A stretch of 43,515 nt of DNA from CAYYYG01 sp964476135 (GTDB lineage: Bacteria; Patescibacteriota; Microgenomatia; UBA1406; GWC2-37-13). Location: assembly GCA_964476135.1 (NCBI GenBank), contig CAYYYG010000005.1, positions 1-43,515 on the forward strand, read 5' to 3'. The notes under the pieces were generated by a model. It was not told the DNA's origin, made no database searches, and was given only the letters and a program-made list of their open reading frames with translations. The position numbers and the translations under genes are program-made. Below, piece after piece: positions 1-7,410 of the stretch; the first letter of the stretch is position 1, and each line of letters starts with the position of its first letter.

Positions 1-137
1 GCAGAGTTACACTGTGTCGCCTGCAAACAAACGAGTCGCTGGCCCTTTAATGTGTCAGCGTCAGCTCGGCCCGCTAATACGATAGTTATAAATAAGAATA
101 ATATTGTTTGCAGAATCGACGATTTTATTTTTATCAT
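1..137 (-). CDS. Partial secreted protein (N-terminus only)
   Basis: Reading leftwards from an ATG at 137-135 gives 45 codons that run off the window edge. The start is a convincing Sec signal peptide: MIKIKSS, a hydrophobic core of about 15 residues (ILQTILFLFITIVLA), then a likely signal peptidase I site after ADA (residues 25-27). The visible mature part begins DTLKGQRLVC and has two cysteines. A -35 TTGACA, a 17-bp spacer and a weak -10 TACTGT lie just upstream, with only 6 nt between the -10 and the ATG, which supports a real gene with a near-leaderless transcript. Too little mature sequence is present to name a family. Confidence 0.55.
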   Translation of the reverse strand, partial: MIKIKSSILQTILFLFITIVLAGRADADTLKGQRLVCLQATQCNS

Positions 138-143
138 ACTAAA

Positions 144-172
144 ACAGTACAACAAAAAAAAATGACTGTCAA
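144..172 (-). promoter_or_regulatory. Promoter of the partial secreted-protein gene
   Basis: On the minus strand a perfect -35 TTGACA (172-167) is followed by a 17-bp spacer and a -10-like TACTGT (149-144). The ATG at 137 follows 6 nt later, so the transcript should be leaderless or nearly so. The -10 matches consensus at only 3 of 6 positions. Confidence 0.5.
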
Positions 173-183
173 TACGAGCCAAT

Positions 184-219
184 AAAAAAACAGGAGCAGT
201 TTAGCGCTCCTGTTTTTTT
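184..219 (-). terminator. Intrinsic terminator, probably bidirectional
   Basis: CAGGAGC (191-197) pairs perfectly with GCTCCTG (206-212) around an 8-nt loop. A run of seven A lies on the left (184-190) and of seven T on the right (213-219), so the hairpin plus U-tract works on either strand. It sits directly after the stop of the minus-strand DUF805 gene and probably terminates it. It is the only clear Rho-independent terminator seen in the window. Confidence 0.85.
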
Positions 220-229
220 ATTATTTAAG

Positions 230-682
230 TTAAACTGCCGGTGGAGGAGTTGTGTTCGTGTTCTCCGGCTGCTGTGGCACCGGCGCTGCGGGCATGGCGA
301 CATTCGCCGTTACGCCTTTAGGGTTCGGACCATACTGATTGTCTCCCGGAGTACTATCAGTAACCATAAATATCAGAAAAACTATCCATCCTAAAACCGG
401 AATCAGACATATAAGCGCCCACCAACCGGTTTTACCTGTGTCATGAAGCCGGCGCACACTAACGGCAAGCGATGGAACAAGCACTGCTAAAGAATAAATT
501 CCAGATAACAGTCCGGACCCGCTATCACTTTTTAATCCCGTGATTCCGTCAGCCATACTTAAAACTATCGAAATGATTATATTGAACAAAACAAAATACC
601 AGTACTCGGATCTGGCTGCACGACCACTGAAAGTGGCATATTTTTTTAATACTACCGTCTTATAATACTCAAAGTTTGACAT
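230..682 (-). CDS. DUF805 family small membrane protein
   Basis: A 150-aa inner-membrane protein of the DUF805 (YhaH-like) family; the biochemical role of the family is not established. Family hallmarks are the N-terminal F(S/D)GRAxRxEYW block (FSGRAARSEYWYF near residue 19), several hydrophobic segments, the VRRLHDTGKTGWW motif in the middle, and a membrane segment followed by DSTPGDNQYGPNPKG. The last 20 or so residues are Pro/Ala/Thr-rich low complexity (APVPQQPENT), typical of a disordered tail. The ATG at 682 is the only sensible start. A terminator follows directly, so transcription ends here. The next gene upstream in the same orientation is the EamA transporter, 47 bp away. Confidence 0.88.
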   Translation of the reverse strand: MSNFEYYKTVVLKKYATFSGRAARSEYWYFVLFNIIISIVLSMADGITGLKSDSGSGLLSGIYSLAVLVPSLAVSVRRLHDTGKTGWWALICLIPVLGWIVFLIFMVTDSTPGDNQYGPNPKGVTANVAMPAAPVPQQPENTNTTPPPAV

Positions 683-729
683 ACTATTTAAAAATTTTTA
701 ACTTGGTATACAAATATAGTGACACATTC

Positions 730-1632
730 TCAATTTTTATACAAGCTGACTTTGTATATTACCACAATCAGGAGAGCAATACCAAACATTTGTGTTACCG
801 AAAGCACATTATGGTAATAAAAATAATCAATACACACGGCAGATGCGGGCCATACCAGCTCACATATCGTACTTACCCGGGCAGGTACCTGCTTTAATCC
901 GTAATAGTAAATAGCAAGCGCTACTAAGCCCGATGTCATGACAATAGTAATCAACGCATACCATTGAGCAGCGCTAACTAACGACAGCGATTGTCCTTGC
1001 CCGTTTAGCAACACCAGCAATAACGCAAATATCGGAGTAATGCCAAATCTTAAAGCGGTGCCGCCTAAAATTGTCGTTTTCTTCAAGAATATTTTACTGA
1101 TTGCAGTTGAACTACCCCATAAAAAACCGGCGGCTAGAGCCATCAAGGCAGCCGACAATGTCTCCGATCCGGTTGATAAATCTACCTTGAGATCTTTAAA
1201 AGTGATTAAATATGCCGATAGTAGCCCAATAGCAGCCCAGACAATAAACTGCCTGGTAATTTTTTCTTTCAGAAGTATCGAAGCTGAAAGTATCGCCCAA
1301 ATTGGTTGAAGCTGCTGCAAAAGCACGACGACTGAAAAAGGAATGTAATTTACTTTTCCAAGGGCAGCAGTGTAGAGAAGCGTACCTAAGGCGCCAGAAA
1401 ACAACGACACAGCAAGAACCGCGATCCATTCTCTTTTATCTAGTTTTTTTATGTCGCCGACCCATTTATATGCGACAAAAATAAGCACCATGAATCCGAG
1501 CAGATGCTCGTAAAAAACCACAACCGAAGGCGGTAGAGTATAAAGACTTCGTCTAAGAATTCCATCGAAGCTCCAAATAAGCGCGGCAATGATTATAAAA
1601 ATAAATCCGTATTTTGAAGACAGTTTATCCAT
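730..1632 (-). CDS. EamA/DMT-family transporter
   Basis: A 300-aa polytopic membrane protein of the drug/metabolite transporter superfamily with about ten predicted TM helices arranged as two EamA repeats (roughly residues 8-145 and 155-297). Features seen are an N-terminal AALIWSFDGILRR segment, a first-repeat end rich in PIWAILSA and KEKIT, and a second repeat starting near ALAAGFLWGSSTAIS. Substrates of this family cannot be read from sequence. Its start overlaps the end of the riboflavin kinase gene by 8 bp, so the two are probably translated together. Some EamA proteins (RibN type) carry riboflavin, so flavin uptake is a reasonable but unproven guess. Confidence 0.85.
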   Translation of the reverse strand: MDKLSSKYGFIFIIIAALIWSFDGILRRSLYTLPPSVVVFYEHLLGFMVLIFVAYKWVGDIKKLDKREWIAVLAVSLFSGALGTLLYTAALGKVNYIPFSVVVLLQQLQPIWAILSASILLKEKITRQFIVWAAIGLLSAYLITFKDLKVDLSTGSETLSAALMALAAGFLWGSSTAISKIFLKKTTILGGTALRFGITPIFALLLVLLNGQGQSLSLVSAAQWYALITIVMTSGLVALAIYYYGLKQVPARVSTICELVWPASAVCIDYFYYHNVLSVTQMFGIALLIVVIYKVSLYKN

Positions 1633-2005
1633 TGTCGTTTAATATTTTTTTTATCTCCGAAACGTCTTGCACTATGCGCTTTACAAGATCTTCAACCGTA
1701 GTAAATGACATAATTTCCCTGATTTTTTTTACCACATCGACTGTTATCGGTTTTCCGTACGTTTCCGGAAAATCTTCTGCAGGTATGTCGAGCACGTATA
1801 TTTCAATAGTTCTTACGGTCTCATTAAAAGTCGGTACAGGGCCAACATGCAGCGCTCCATTATATTTAATACCCTCGATTATCAATTTGCAGGCATATAC
1901 ACCATCTTCAACATTGAATTCTTTAGGCACCGCCAAATTTATAGTCGGGACACCCATCTGTTTACCGCGTCCGTGTCCTTTTATCTGCTCACTGATAAAT
2001 TGCAT
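1625..2005 (-). CDS. Stand-alone riboflavin kinase domain protein
   Basis: A 126-aa protein matching only the C-terminal kinase half of bacterial RibF (riboflavin to FMN using ATP). The signature GHGRGKQMGVPTINL near the N-terminus contains the family's G-x-GRG and PT-x-N motifs. GVYA follows, then an acidic RTIEIYV strand carrying the expected catalytic Glu, and a YGKPITVDVVKKIRE helix that fits the family's YGxxxxVxFxxxxR block. The FAD synthetase (nucleotidyltransferase) half of normal RibF is absent, and the upstream region has no room for it. A TACAAT hexamer ends 5 nt before the ATG. It is coupled to the EamA transporter, which suggests flavin salvage. Confidence 0.78.
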   Translation of the reverse strand: MQFISEQIKGHGRGKQMGVPTINLAVPKEFNVEDGVYACKLIIEGIKYNGALHVGPVPTFNETVRTIEIYVLDIPAEDFPETYGKPITVDVVKKIREIMSFTTVEDLVKRIVQDVSEIKKILNDNG

Positions 2006-2039
2006 ACCCTATTGTACCCGACAATGTTAAAATTTGATC

Positions 2040-2933
2040 ATGAAACTGTTAATAACCGGTGCTGGGGGCTTGATAGGTTCAAGAGTTGTCGAGATATTAT
2101 CAAACAAAAATATCGAAACGGCGACGCCTTCGAGTCGAGAACTGGACATACAAAATCACCAGAATACCAAAACATACATTAAGCAGTTTATGCCCGACTG
2201 CGTAATCCACGCAGCCGCCATGACCGATGTTAATAAAGCTGAGGAAGAGCGAAATGACATTTCGGGAACGGCATGGAAAATTAATGTTAATGGGACAATT
2301 TCTGTCGCCGAAGCAGCCAAATCGGTAAATGCTTTTTTTATCCAGATTTCAACGGATATGGTTTTCTCCGGTGCCAAAGAAAATAAAGGGCCATACAGTG
2401 AATCGGAAAAACCGGAAACCGATCCGGCCAAACTCTGCTGGTACGGATATACCAAATCTGAAGCCGAAAGGCGAGTAGGGGAGATACTTTCAAACGACTT
2501 CGCAATAATTCGCCCATCGAATCCTGTGAGAAAAAAATATGATCGAAAACCCGATTACGTAAAAAAAATCCTCACAGCCTACGATCAGGGTAATAAGATA
2601 TCATTGTTTAACGACCAATATCTGACCCTTACTTATATTGATGAAGTCGCAGCAGCAATCGAAAAAATTATCGAAAATAGATACACTGGCATATTCCATG
2701 TTTCCAGTACCGATTTATTTACTCCGCTTGAGCTCGGCGAATATGTGCTCGAAACAGCCCGGGGTGTAAAAAACCGTGTACAGGCCGGCTCTCTCGAGAA
2801 ATTTTTGCTTGGCTCGAAATGGCCATCCAGATACCCCCAATACGGTGGCCTCAAGGTGGGAAAGACCCAAAGCATACTCAACATTAAATTCAACAGTTGG
2901 CGACAAACCATCGACGCTATCCTCAAGAACTAA
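2040..2933 (+). CDS. RmlD-like NAD(P)-dependent sugar reductase/epimerase (SDR)
   Basis: A 297-aa extended short-chain dehydrogenase most like dTDP-4-dehydrorhamnose reductase. It has the Rossmann motif MKLLITGAGGLIGS, the DCVIHAAAMTDVNKAE segment typical of RmlD, the ISTDMVFSG serine strand, and a YGYTK catalytic Tyr-Lys pair followed by SEAER. The start chosen is the ATG at 2040; an in-frame TTG lies two codons upstream. The stop TAA overlaps the next ATG (TAATG), so it is translationally coupled to a D-2-hydroxyacid dehydrogenase. RmlA, RmlB and RmlC are not in the window, so the actual nucleotide-sugar substrate is unknown. Confidence 0.8.
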   Translation: MKLLITGAGGLIGSRVVEILSNKNIETATPSSRELDIQNHQNTKTYIKQFMPDCVIHAAAMTDVNKAEEERNDISGTAWKINVNGTISVAEAAKSVNAFFIQISTDMVFSGAKENKGPYSESEKPETDPAKLCWYGYTKSEAERRVGEILSNDFAIIRPSNPVRKKYDRKPDYVKKILTAYDQGNKISLFNDQYLTLTYIDEVAAAIEKIIENRYTGIFHVSSTDLFTPLELGEYVLETARGVKNRVQAGSLEKFLLGSKWPSRYPQYGGLKVGKTQSILNIKFNSWRQTIDAILKN

Positions 2934-3850
2934 TGAAAATCTTTATCGCAGAACCTGCAGAAATTAATCAGAAAGCCTCTGAGATTTTATCGGCAAATGG
3001 CCACATGCCGGTAACCCACATCAAGGAGACAGACGATATAGAGTGCGTAATCGTCCGTACTTTAACAAAATGCGATAAGCAGTACCTGGATCGCTTTTCG
3101 AATCTAAAATATTTACTGCGCGTTGGGGTAGGGTTGGATAATATCGATATTGAGGAGTGCAAGCGAAGAGAAATTCAGGTAATAAACGCGCCCGGATCAA
3201 ATGCCAATGCCGTTGCCGAATACGTAGTCGGACTCATGATCGCGGCGTCGAGAAACTTAATATTACAATCCGATCGACTGAAAAAAGGAAAATGGCGCAA
3301 CATGCAGCTGCTTGGGCGTGAACTATCGGGGAAAACAATCGGGATTATAGGCTGCGGGGCAATCGGCAAACTGGTCGCCAAAAAAATCAAATCATTTGAT
3401 ATTGACGAAATACTAGGCTACGACCCTTACCTTGATTCTGCAACTCTTGAAACATTTTCGATAAAAAAAACCGACCTAAATACTCTTTACTCCCGCTCCG
3501 ACTATATAACGCTGCATCTTCCACTTCTTAAGGATACTAAAAAAATGATCTCGGAAGCTCAATTTAAGGCGATGAAAAAAGAAACCGTACTCATAAATAC
3601 CTCGCGCGGAGAAATCCTCGACGAAGACGCTTTGATTAATGCATTACTCAAAAATACCATAAGAGCGGCCGCGATTGATGTTTTCGAGAATGAGCCGAAT
3701 GTTAATAAAAAATTACTCGAAATTCCTAATCTGATAGCAACTCCTCATATCGCCGCACTTACTGAAGAAGCAGATGAGGAGATGGCAGTTCAACCGGTCA
3801 AAAGACTATTGTCTATTTTAACTTCTCCGCCTCAAAAAGAACCTGTCTGA
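2933..3850 (+). CDS. D-isomer-specific 2-hydroxyacid dehydrogenase (phosphoglycerate dehydrogenase-like)
   Basis: A 305-aa NAD-dependent dehydrogenase of the SerA/D-lactate group. The NAD-binding motif GIIGCGAIGK lies mid-protein, preceded by NAVAEYVVGLM. The catalytic Arg is in INTSRGEILDEDAL, the Glu in DVFENEP and the His in TPHIAALTEEA. It is a single catalytic plus NAD domain without a C-terminal ACT domain, shorter than most SerA proteins. The start is the ATG overlapping the previous stop; an in-frame upstream GTG/TTG-type extension would only overlap the preceding gene. Being coupled to a sugar reductase suggests it serves the glycan pathway, but its 2-oxoacid substrate is unknown. 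Its 3' end overlaps the convergent TPR gene by 38 bp. Confidence 0.85.
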   Translation: MKIFIAEPAEINQKASEILSANGHMPVTHIKETDDIECVIVRTLTKCDKQYLDRFSNLKYLLRVGVGLDNIDIEECKRREIQVINAPGSNANAVAEYVVGLMIAASRNLILQSDRLKKGKWRNMQLLGRELSGKTIGIIGCGAIGKLVAKKIKSFDIDEILGYDPYLDSATLETFSIKKTDLNTLYSRSDYITLHLPLLKDTKKMISEAQFKAMKKETVLINTSRGEILDEDALINALLKNTIRAAAIDVFENEPNVNKKLLEIPNLIATPHIAALTEEADEEMAVQPVKRLLSILTSPPQKEPV

Positions 3851-5630
3851 CACGCTCGTTGTTGGGATCAAATTCCAGAGCTTTTTTAAGATAGTATATG
3901 GATTCTGTTTTTTTCCCGGCCTTAAGCGACATGACTCCCGCATTGACATAAAGTGCTTTCTGATTGGGCGCCTTTGCTATTGCCTCTTTTATGTGAAATA
4001 TTGCCTTATCCATATTGCCCAATTCACTGTATACCACCGCTATATTCTGATCTGCCTGCCATATTCCCTTATCGATTTCCAATGCGCGGTTGTAGGCCAT
4101 AATCGCGCCGTTATAAACCTGTGCCTCAGTATAGGTTAGGCCCAAGTTGTAATAAGCATATGCATTGTTTGGATTCAGCTGGAGCGCATTTACGAATTCC
4201 CGCTCGGCTTCCGGATAATTTCTATGGCGCCGATGCATGTCGCCTAAATTCATATGGGCGACCGGACTGTATATTGCAGTTTTTCCGGTTGCGATCCATA
4301 AATAATCTTCATTACGGAAATCGAGATTTCTGACAATCGTTCTTATACAAAGTGCTGTAACTATAATCATTAAGCCTATATAGAATCCGGTTTCATACTT
4401 TTTCTTGTTGAATAAATTCACAACGACATAACTCACAAGAAAGAAAAAACCGATCGACGACAGATATCCATACCTTTCATTAACAATCGATGACAGTCCG
4501 AAAGGCGTAAGGGTAGGCGCAAGCGCAAGCACAAAAACCGCCAACCAAAAAAATAATGGACGAAACCAGCGGAAGGTAATATAAAGAATTCCAAGAAACA
4601 GTAAAAAGACAACTACTCTCGAACCGTAAACAAAGGAGGTCATTACGAAATCTGAATAGTAAAATGTGAGTTTGTCTGGCCAGATATATATCTCAAAATA
4701 CGTGCTTATTGCAGTCGGTATCTGCAAAATCGGATTGGAAGAAATTTTTTCGGCAAACTGTTCGTGTTTTACGTCGGCGATCCGGGTGGTGATTAAAGAA
4801 ATGTAGTTAAGCATGTATAATCCGGAGATCCCAAAAAACGGCAGTACTTTTTTCCAGGTTTTTTTTATTTCTGTAAAAAGAAGCAGGAATAGTGTAAGAA
4901 TAAAAGGCAGTATCGAACGGTCGCCCGATAAGGTCGATAAAACCGCCAACCCCATCGATAAGTAGTAATACTTCTTATTTTTGAAAGAATACAAAAACGA
5001 AAGAAACGATGCCAGAATAAAGAAACTATATTGAGCATATACACCACCCGAGATCCAGGTAACCGCTTCAGCAATGGCCGGATGGACGGCGAATATAGCA
5101 GCGGCGACAAATGCAATCGGCAGACTCGAGAAAGCGAAAAGCAGCATAAATATTAGCCACACATTGCCTATATGGAAAAGTATGTTGACAATATGAAAAG
5201 GAAGCGGCGTAATGCCGAAAGTGTTGACGATAATATAGTAGATAATAGGTCTGACGAATAATATCGATCTGGTGGTTGCGAATTTTAGTGTAGTAATTTC
5301 GGGGTTGTTTTTTATAATGCCGACATCGTCCGAAACAAAGTCGCCGCCCAATGAGTTTGCATAAGCTATAAATACGATTACGGCCAGAAAGATAAAATAT
5401 CCGATATGGCTGCGGAACCATTTCAGCGGCGAAACCGATGGAAAAGCAAATGAACTATGGTGAGAATCCGGCTCCGAAACGATTTTTTCAAATCTATCAG
5501 ACGGCAATTTACTTTTTAGATAATCGCGGACCATTATTTCCGACAAACCAAGCTCCTTCGCTATCTCAGCAATCTTTTTGGAACGACTGTGTTTTTTGAT
5601 ATATCTTTTGTGCTCCCGAGTTATGCTCAT
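3813..5630 (-). CDS. GT-C membrane glycosyltransferase-like protein with N-terminal HTH and C-terminal TPRs
   Basis: A 605-aa protein with three parts. Residues 1-50 are basic and contain a helix-turn-helix-like stretch (KKIAEIAKELGLSEIMVRDY). Residues about 75-450 hold roughly ten TM helices with an early acidic loop motif FVSDDVGIIKNNP, like the DD motif of TMTC/PMT-type GT-C mannosyltransferases. Residues about 465-605 hold four TPR units, each with the W/Y-G-A pattern (for example YYNLGLTYTEAQVYNGAIMAY). The ATG at 5630 was chosen because a promoter (TTGCAT, 17 bp, TATACT) ends 10 nt upstream; a longer reading frame would cross it and the divergent gene. Likely role: transfer of sugar from a polyprenyl carrier to protein or glycan outside the membrane. 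Confidence 0.72.
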   Translation of the reverse strand: MSITREHKRYIKKHSRSKKIAEIAKELGLSEIMVRDYLKSKLPSDRFEKIVSEPDSHHSSFAFPSVSPLKWFRSHIGYFIFLAVIVFIAYANSLGGDFVSDDVGIIKNNPEITTLKFATTRSILFVRPIIYYIIVNTFGITPLPFHIVNILFHIGNVWLIFMLLFAFSSLPIAFVAAAIFAVHPAIAEAVTWISGGVYAQYSFFILASFLSFLYSFKNKKYYYLSMGLAVLSTLSGDRSILPFILTLFLLLFTEIKKTWKKVLPFFGISGLYMLNYISLITTRIADVKHEQFAEKISSNPILQIPTAISTYFEIYIWPDKLTFYYSDFVMTSFVYGSRVVVFLLFLGILYITFRWFRPLFFWLAVFVLALAPTLTPFGLSSIVNERYGYLSSIGFFFLVSYVVVNLFNKKKYETGFYIGLMIIVTALCIRTIVRNLDFRNEDYLWIATGKTAIYSPVAHMNLGDMHRRHRNYPEAEREFVNALQLNPNNAYAYYNLGLTYTEAQVYNGAIMAYNRALEIDKGIWQADQNIAVVYSELGNMDKAIFHIKEAIAKAPNQKALYVNAGVMSLKAGKKTESIYYLKKALEFDPNNERVRQVLFEAEKLK

Positions 5631-5640
5631 GTATTTTATC

Positions 5641-5669
5641 AGTATAAAATTAGTTATAATTGGATGCAA
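5641..5669 (-). promoter_or_regulatory. Promoter of the HTH/TPR membrane protein gene
   Basis: On the minus strand, TTGCAT (5669-5664), a 17-bp spacer and TATACT (5646-5641) form a good sigma-70-type promoter. The ATG at 5630 is 10 nt beyond the -10 box, leaving a leader of only a few nucleotides. Confidence 0.6.
5655..5660 (+). promoter_or_regulatory. -10 box for the divergent GT2 operon
   Basis: A consensus TATAAT lies 22 nt before the ATG at 5683, within the divergent intergenic region and overlapping the opposing promoter. No good -35 is visible on this strand. Confidence 0.4.
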
Positions 5670-5682
5670 TTGAAACGAAAAT

Positions 5683-6504
5683 ATGCGCAAAAACACTCTG
5701 GTGTCAGTAGTCATAACAACCAAAAACGAAGAAAAAAACATCGGTGCCTGTCTTGAATCTATAGTCAATCAAAGCTACGATAAGGTAGGCATAGAAATTA
5801 TCGTGGTCGACAACAACTCAACTGACGCTACTAAACGCATCGCAGAGCGTTACACCGATAAAATCTTCAACAAAGGATCAGAAAGATCGATGCAGCGCAA
5901 TTATGGTGCATTCCACTCAAAAGGAAAATATTTCATGTATGTCGATGCCGATATGACTTTACATAGCAATCTGATTACCGAGGCCGTGAATATGATGGAA
6001 GCTGACGAAGAACTGGTAGCACTTTATATTCCGGAGATAGTAACCGGCAACTCTTTCTGGAGCCGCGTAAGAAGGTTCGAAAGAAGCTTTTATGATGCGA
6101 CGGTGATCGACTGCGTACGATTTATACGTATGGACGCATTCCACAAAGTGAATGGATTCGATGAGACCATGACCGGCCCGGAGGACTGGGACTTCGATAA
6201 AAAAATCCGAATAATTGGAGATACGGGAATCACTAAGTCGCCCGTATACCACAATGAAGCCGGATTCTCCCTTTCCAAATATTTGAAAAAGAAGGCATAT
6301 TATGCGGAAAGCTTCAACACATACATCGAAAAATGGGGACAGTATGATGCTGATATTAGAAAACAGTTCGGTTTCTATTACAGATATATTGGCGTTTTTA
6401 TCGAAGAGGGGCGCTGGAAAAAAATGATCAGGCACCCCATATTGACAATCGGGATGTATGCGCTTAGGTTTCTCGTCGGGATAACATTTTTAATAAGTAA
6501 ATGA
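5683..6504 (+). CDS. Family 2 glycosyltransferase
   Basis: A 273-aa GT-A-fold enzyme. The N-terminus VSVVITTKNEEKNIGACL is the classic GT2 opening, followed by IIVVDNNSTDAT and the DXD-type metal-binding motif MYVDADMT near residue 87. The acceptor-side motif TGPEDWDFDKKIR (the ED of GT2 enzymes) is near residue 165. One hydrophobic segment at the C-terminus (LTIGMYALRFLVGITFLI) suggests membrane association. It probably adds one sugar to a lipid-linked glycan on the cytoplasmic face. It overlaps the following SDR by 4 bp (ATGA), so the two are co-translated. Confidence 0.88.
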   Translation: MRKNTLVSVVITTKNEEKNIGACLESIVNQSYDKVGIEIIVVDNNSTDATKRIAERYTDKIFNKGSERSMQRNYGAFHSKGKYFMYVDADMTLHSNLITEAVNMMEADEELVALYIPEIVTGNSFWSRVRRFERSFYDATVIDCVRFIRMDAFHKVNGFDETMTGPEDWDFDKKIRIIGDTGITKSPVYHNEAGFSLSKYLKKKAYYAESFNTYIEKWGQYDADIRKQFGFYYRYIGVFIEEGRWKKMIRHPILTIGMYALRFLVGITFLISK

Positions 6505-7397
6505 AAATTTTATTAACCGGAGCAAGCGGCTTTTTGGGCAAAAACCTTGCTGCACGGCTAAAAAAAGACGGACACAACATACTTCAGACAGCAAAAAAAC
6601 AAGCTGATAATACAGTTTCAGTAGACCTCCTGGATTACCGATCGACAAAAAACATTATTGAAGACTTTCGACCGGAGGTAATTTTTCACTGCGGAGCAAT
6701 CGTAAATCTGTCACGCAATCTGGAAACGGCGGAAAAATGCATCGATATAAATATAAAAGGAAGCTTAAATCTACTCGAAGCCTGCCGCGCACACCCGCCG
6801 AAAAAATTTATCCATACAAGCACGGAAGAAATATACGGCAATAGTTCAGCACCTTTTAAGGAAAGCTCGCTCCCACAACCTCCATCGATGTATTCTATTT
6901 CCAAATTAGCAGTTGAAAATTTAAGTGCCGGCTATGGTAAAGAAATCGGATTTATTGTCCGATCCATCCGACTGGCCACTATGTATGGGTTTGATACAAA
7001 TACGCAACGGATGGTGCCGTCAATCGTGCTGAAAGCACTCAAAAACGAACCGGTCGAGCTAAACTCCGGAAAGAAAAAAAGAGATTACTTGTACATCGAA
7101 GACGCTGTCGAATGCATGGTCCGGGCGATGACCTGTGAAACGGGGGAAACATGCGAAGTGATAAATGCGGGCGGAGGACGCTCATATTCGCTTGAGGAGC
7201 TGGCAAAAAAAGTGATTGCGGTTGCCGAAAGCGACTCAGAGCTAAGACTTGGCGTATTTCCTGACCGGGTCAATGAATCCGATCTGTGGCTCATGGATAT
7301 TAGTAAGGCTAAAAAAATTCTTAATTGGGAACCAAAAATGGAACTAATCGAGGGAATCAAGAAAACCGTAGATTATTACAGGAAATCTATAATATAA
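6501..7397 (+). CDS. NAD-dependent epimerase/dehydratase (extended SDR)
   Basis: A 298-aa nucleotide-sugar SDR. The Rossmann motif ILLTGASGFLGKNLA is at the N-terminus, HTSTEEIYGN supplies the Ser/Thr, and YSISK supplies the catalytic Tyr and Lys. The C-terminal substrate domain includes RDYLYIEDAVECM and VINAGGGRSYSLEELA, usual for GalE/RmlB/CDP-sugar synthases. It lies directly before an RfbH-type 3-dehydrase, so a role in finishing a CDP-3,6-dideoxyhexose (abequose- or paratose-synthase-like reduction) is plausible. The sequence does not distinguish this from an epimerase. Confidence 0.82.
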   Translation: MKILLTGASGFLGKNLAARLKKDGHNILQTAKKQADNTVSVDLLDYRSTKNIIEDFRPEVIFHCGAIVNLSRNLETAEKCIDINIKGSLNLLEACRAHPPKKFIHTSTEEIYGNSSAPFKESSLPQPPSMYSISKLAVENLSAGYGKEIGFIVRSIRLATMYGFDTNTQRMVPSIVLKALKNEPVELNSGKKKRDYLYIEDAVECMVRAMTCETGETCEVINAGGGRSYSLEELAKKVIAVAESDSELRLGVFPDRVNESDLWLMDISKAKKILNWEPKMELIEGIKKTVDYYRKSII

Positions 7398-7398
7398 T
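7388..7398 (+). promoter_or_regulatory. -10 boxes upstream of the RfbH-like gene
   Basis: Two overlapping TATAAT hexamers (7388-7393 and 7393-7398) lie 12 nt before the ATG at 7411. They overlap the stop of the preceding gene. No clear -35 is seen, so this may be an internal promoter. Confidence 0.4.
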
Positions 7399-7410
7399 AA
7401 TCGCACTCAA

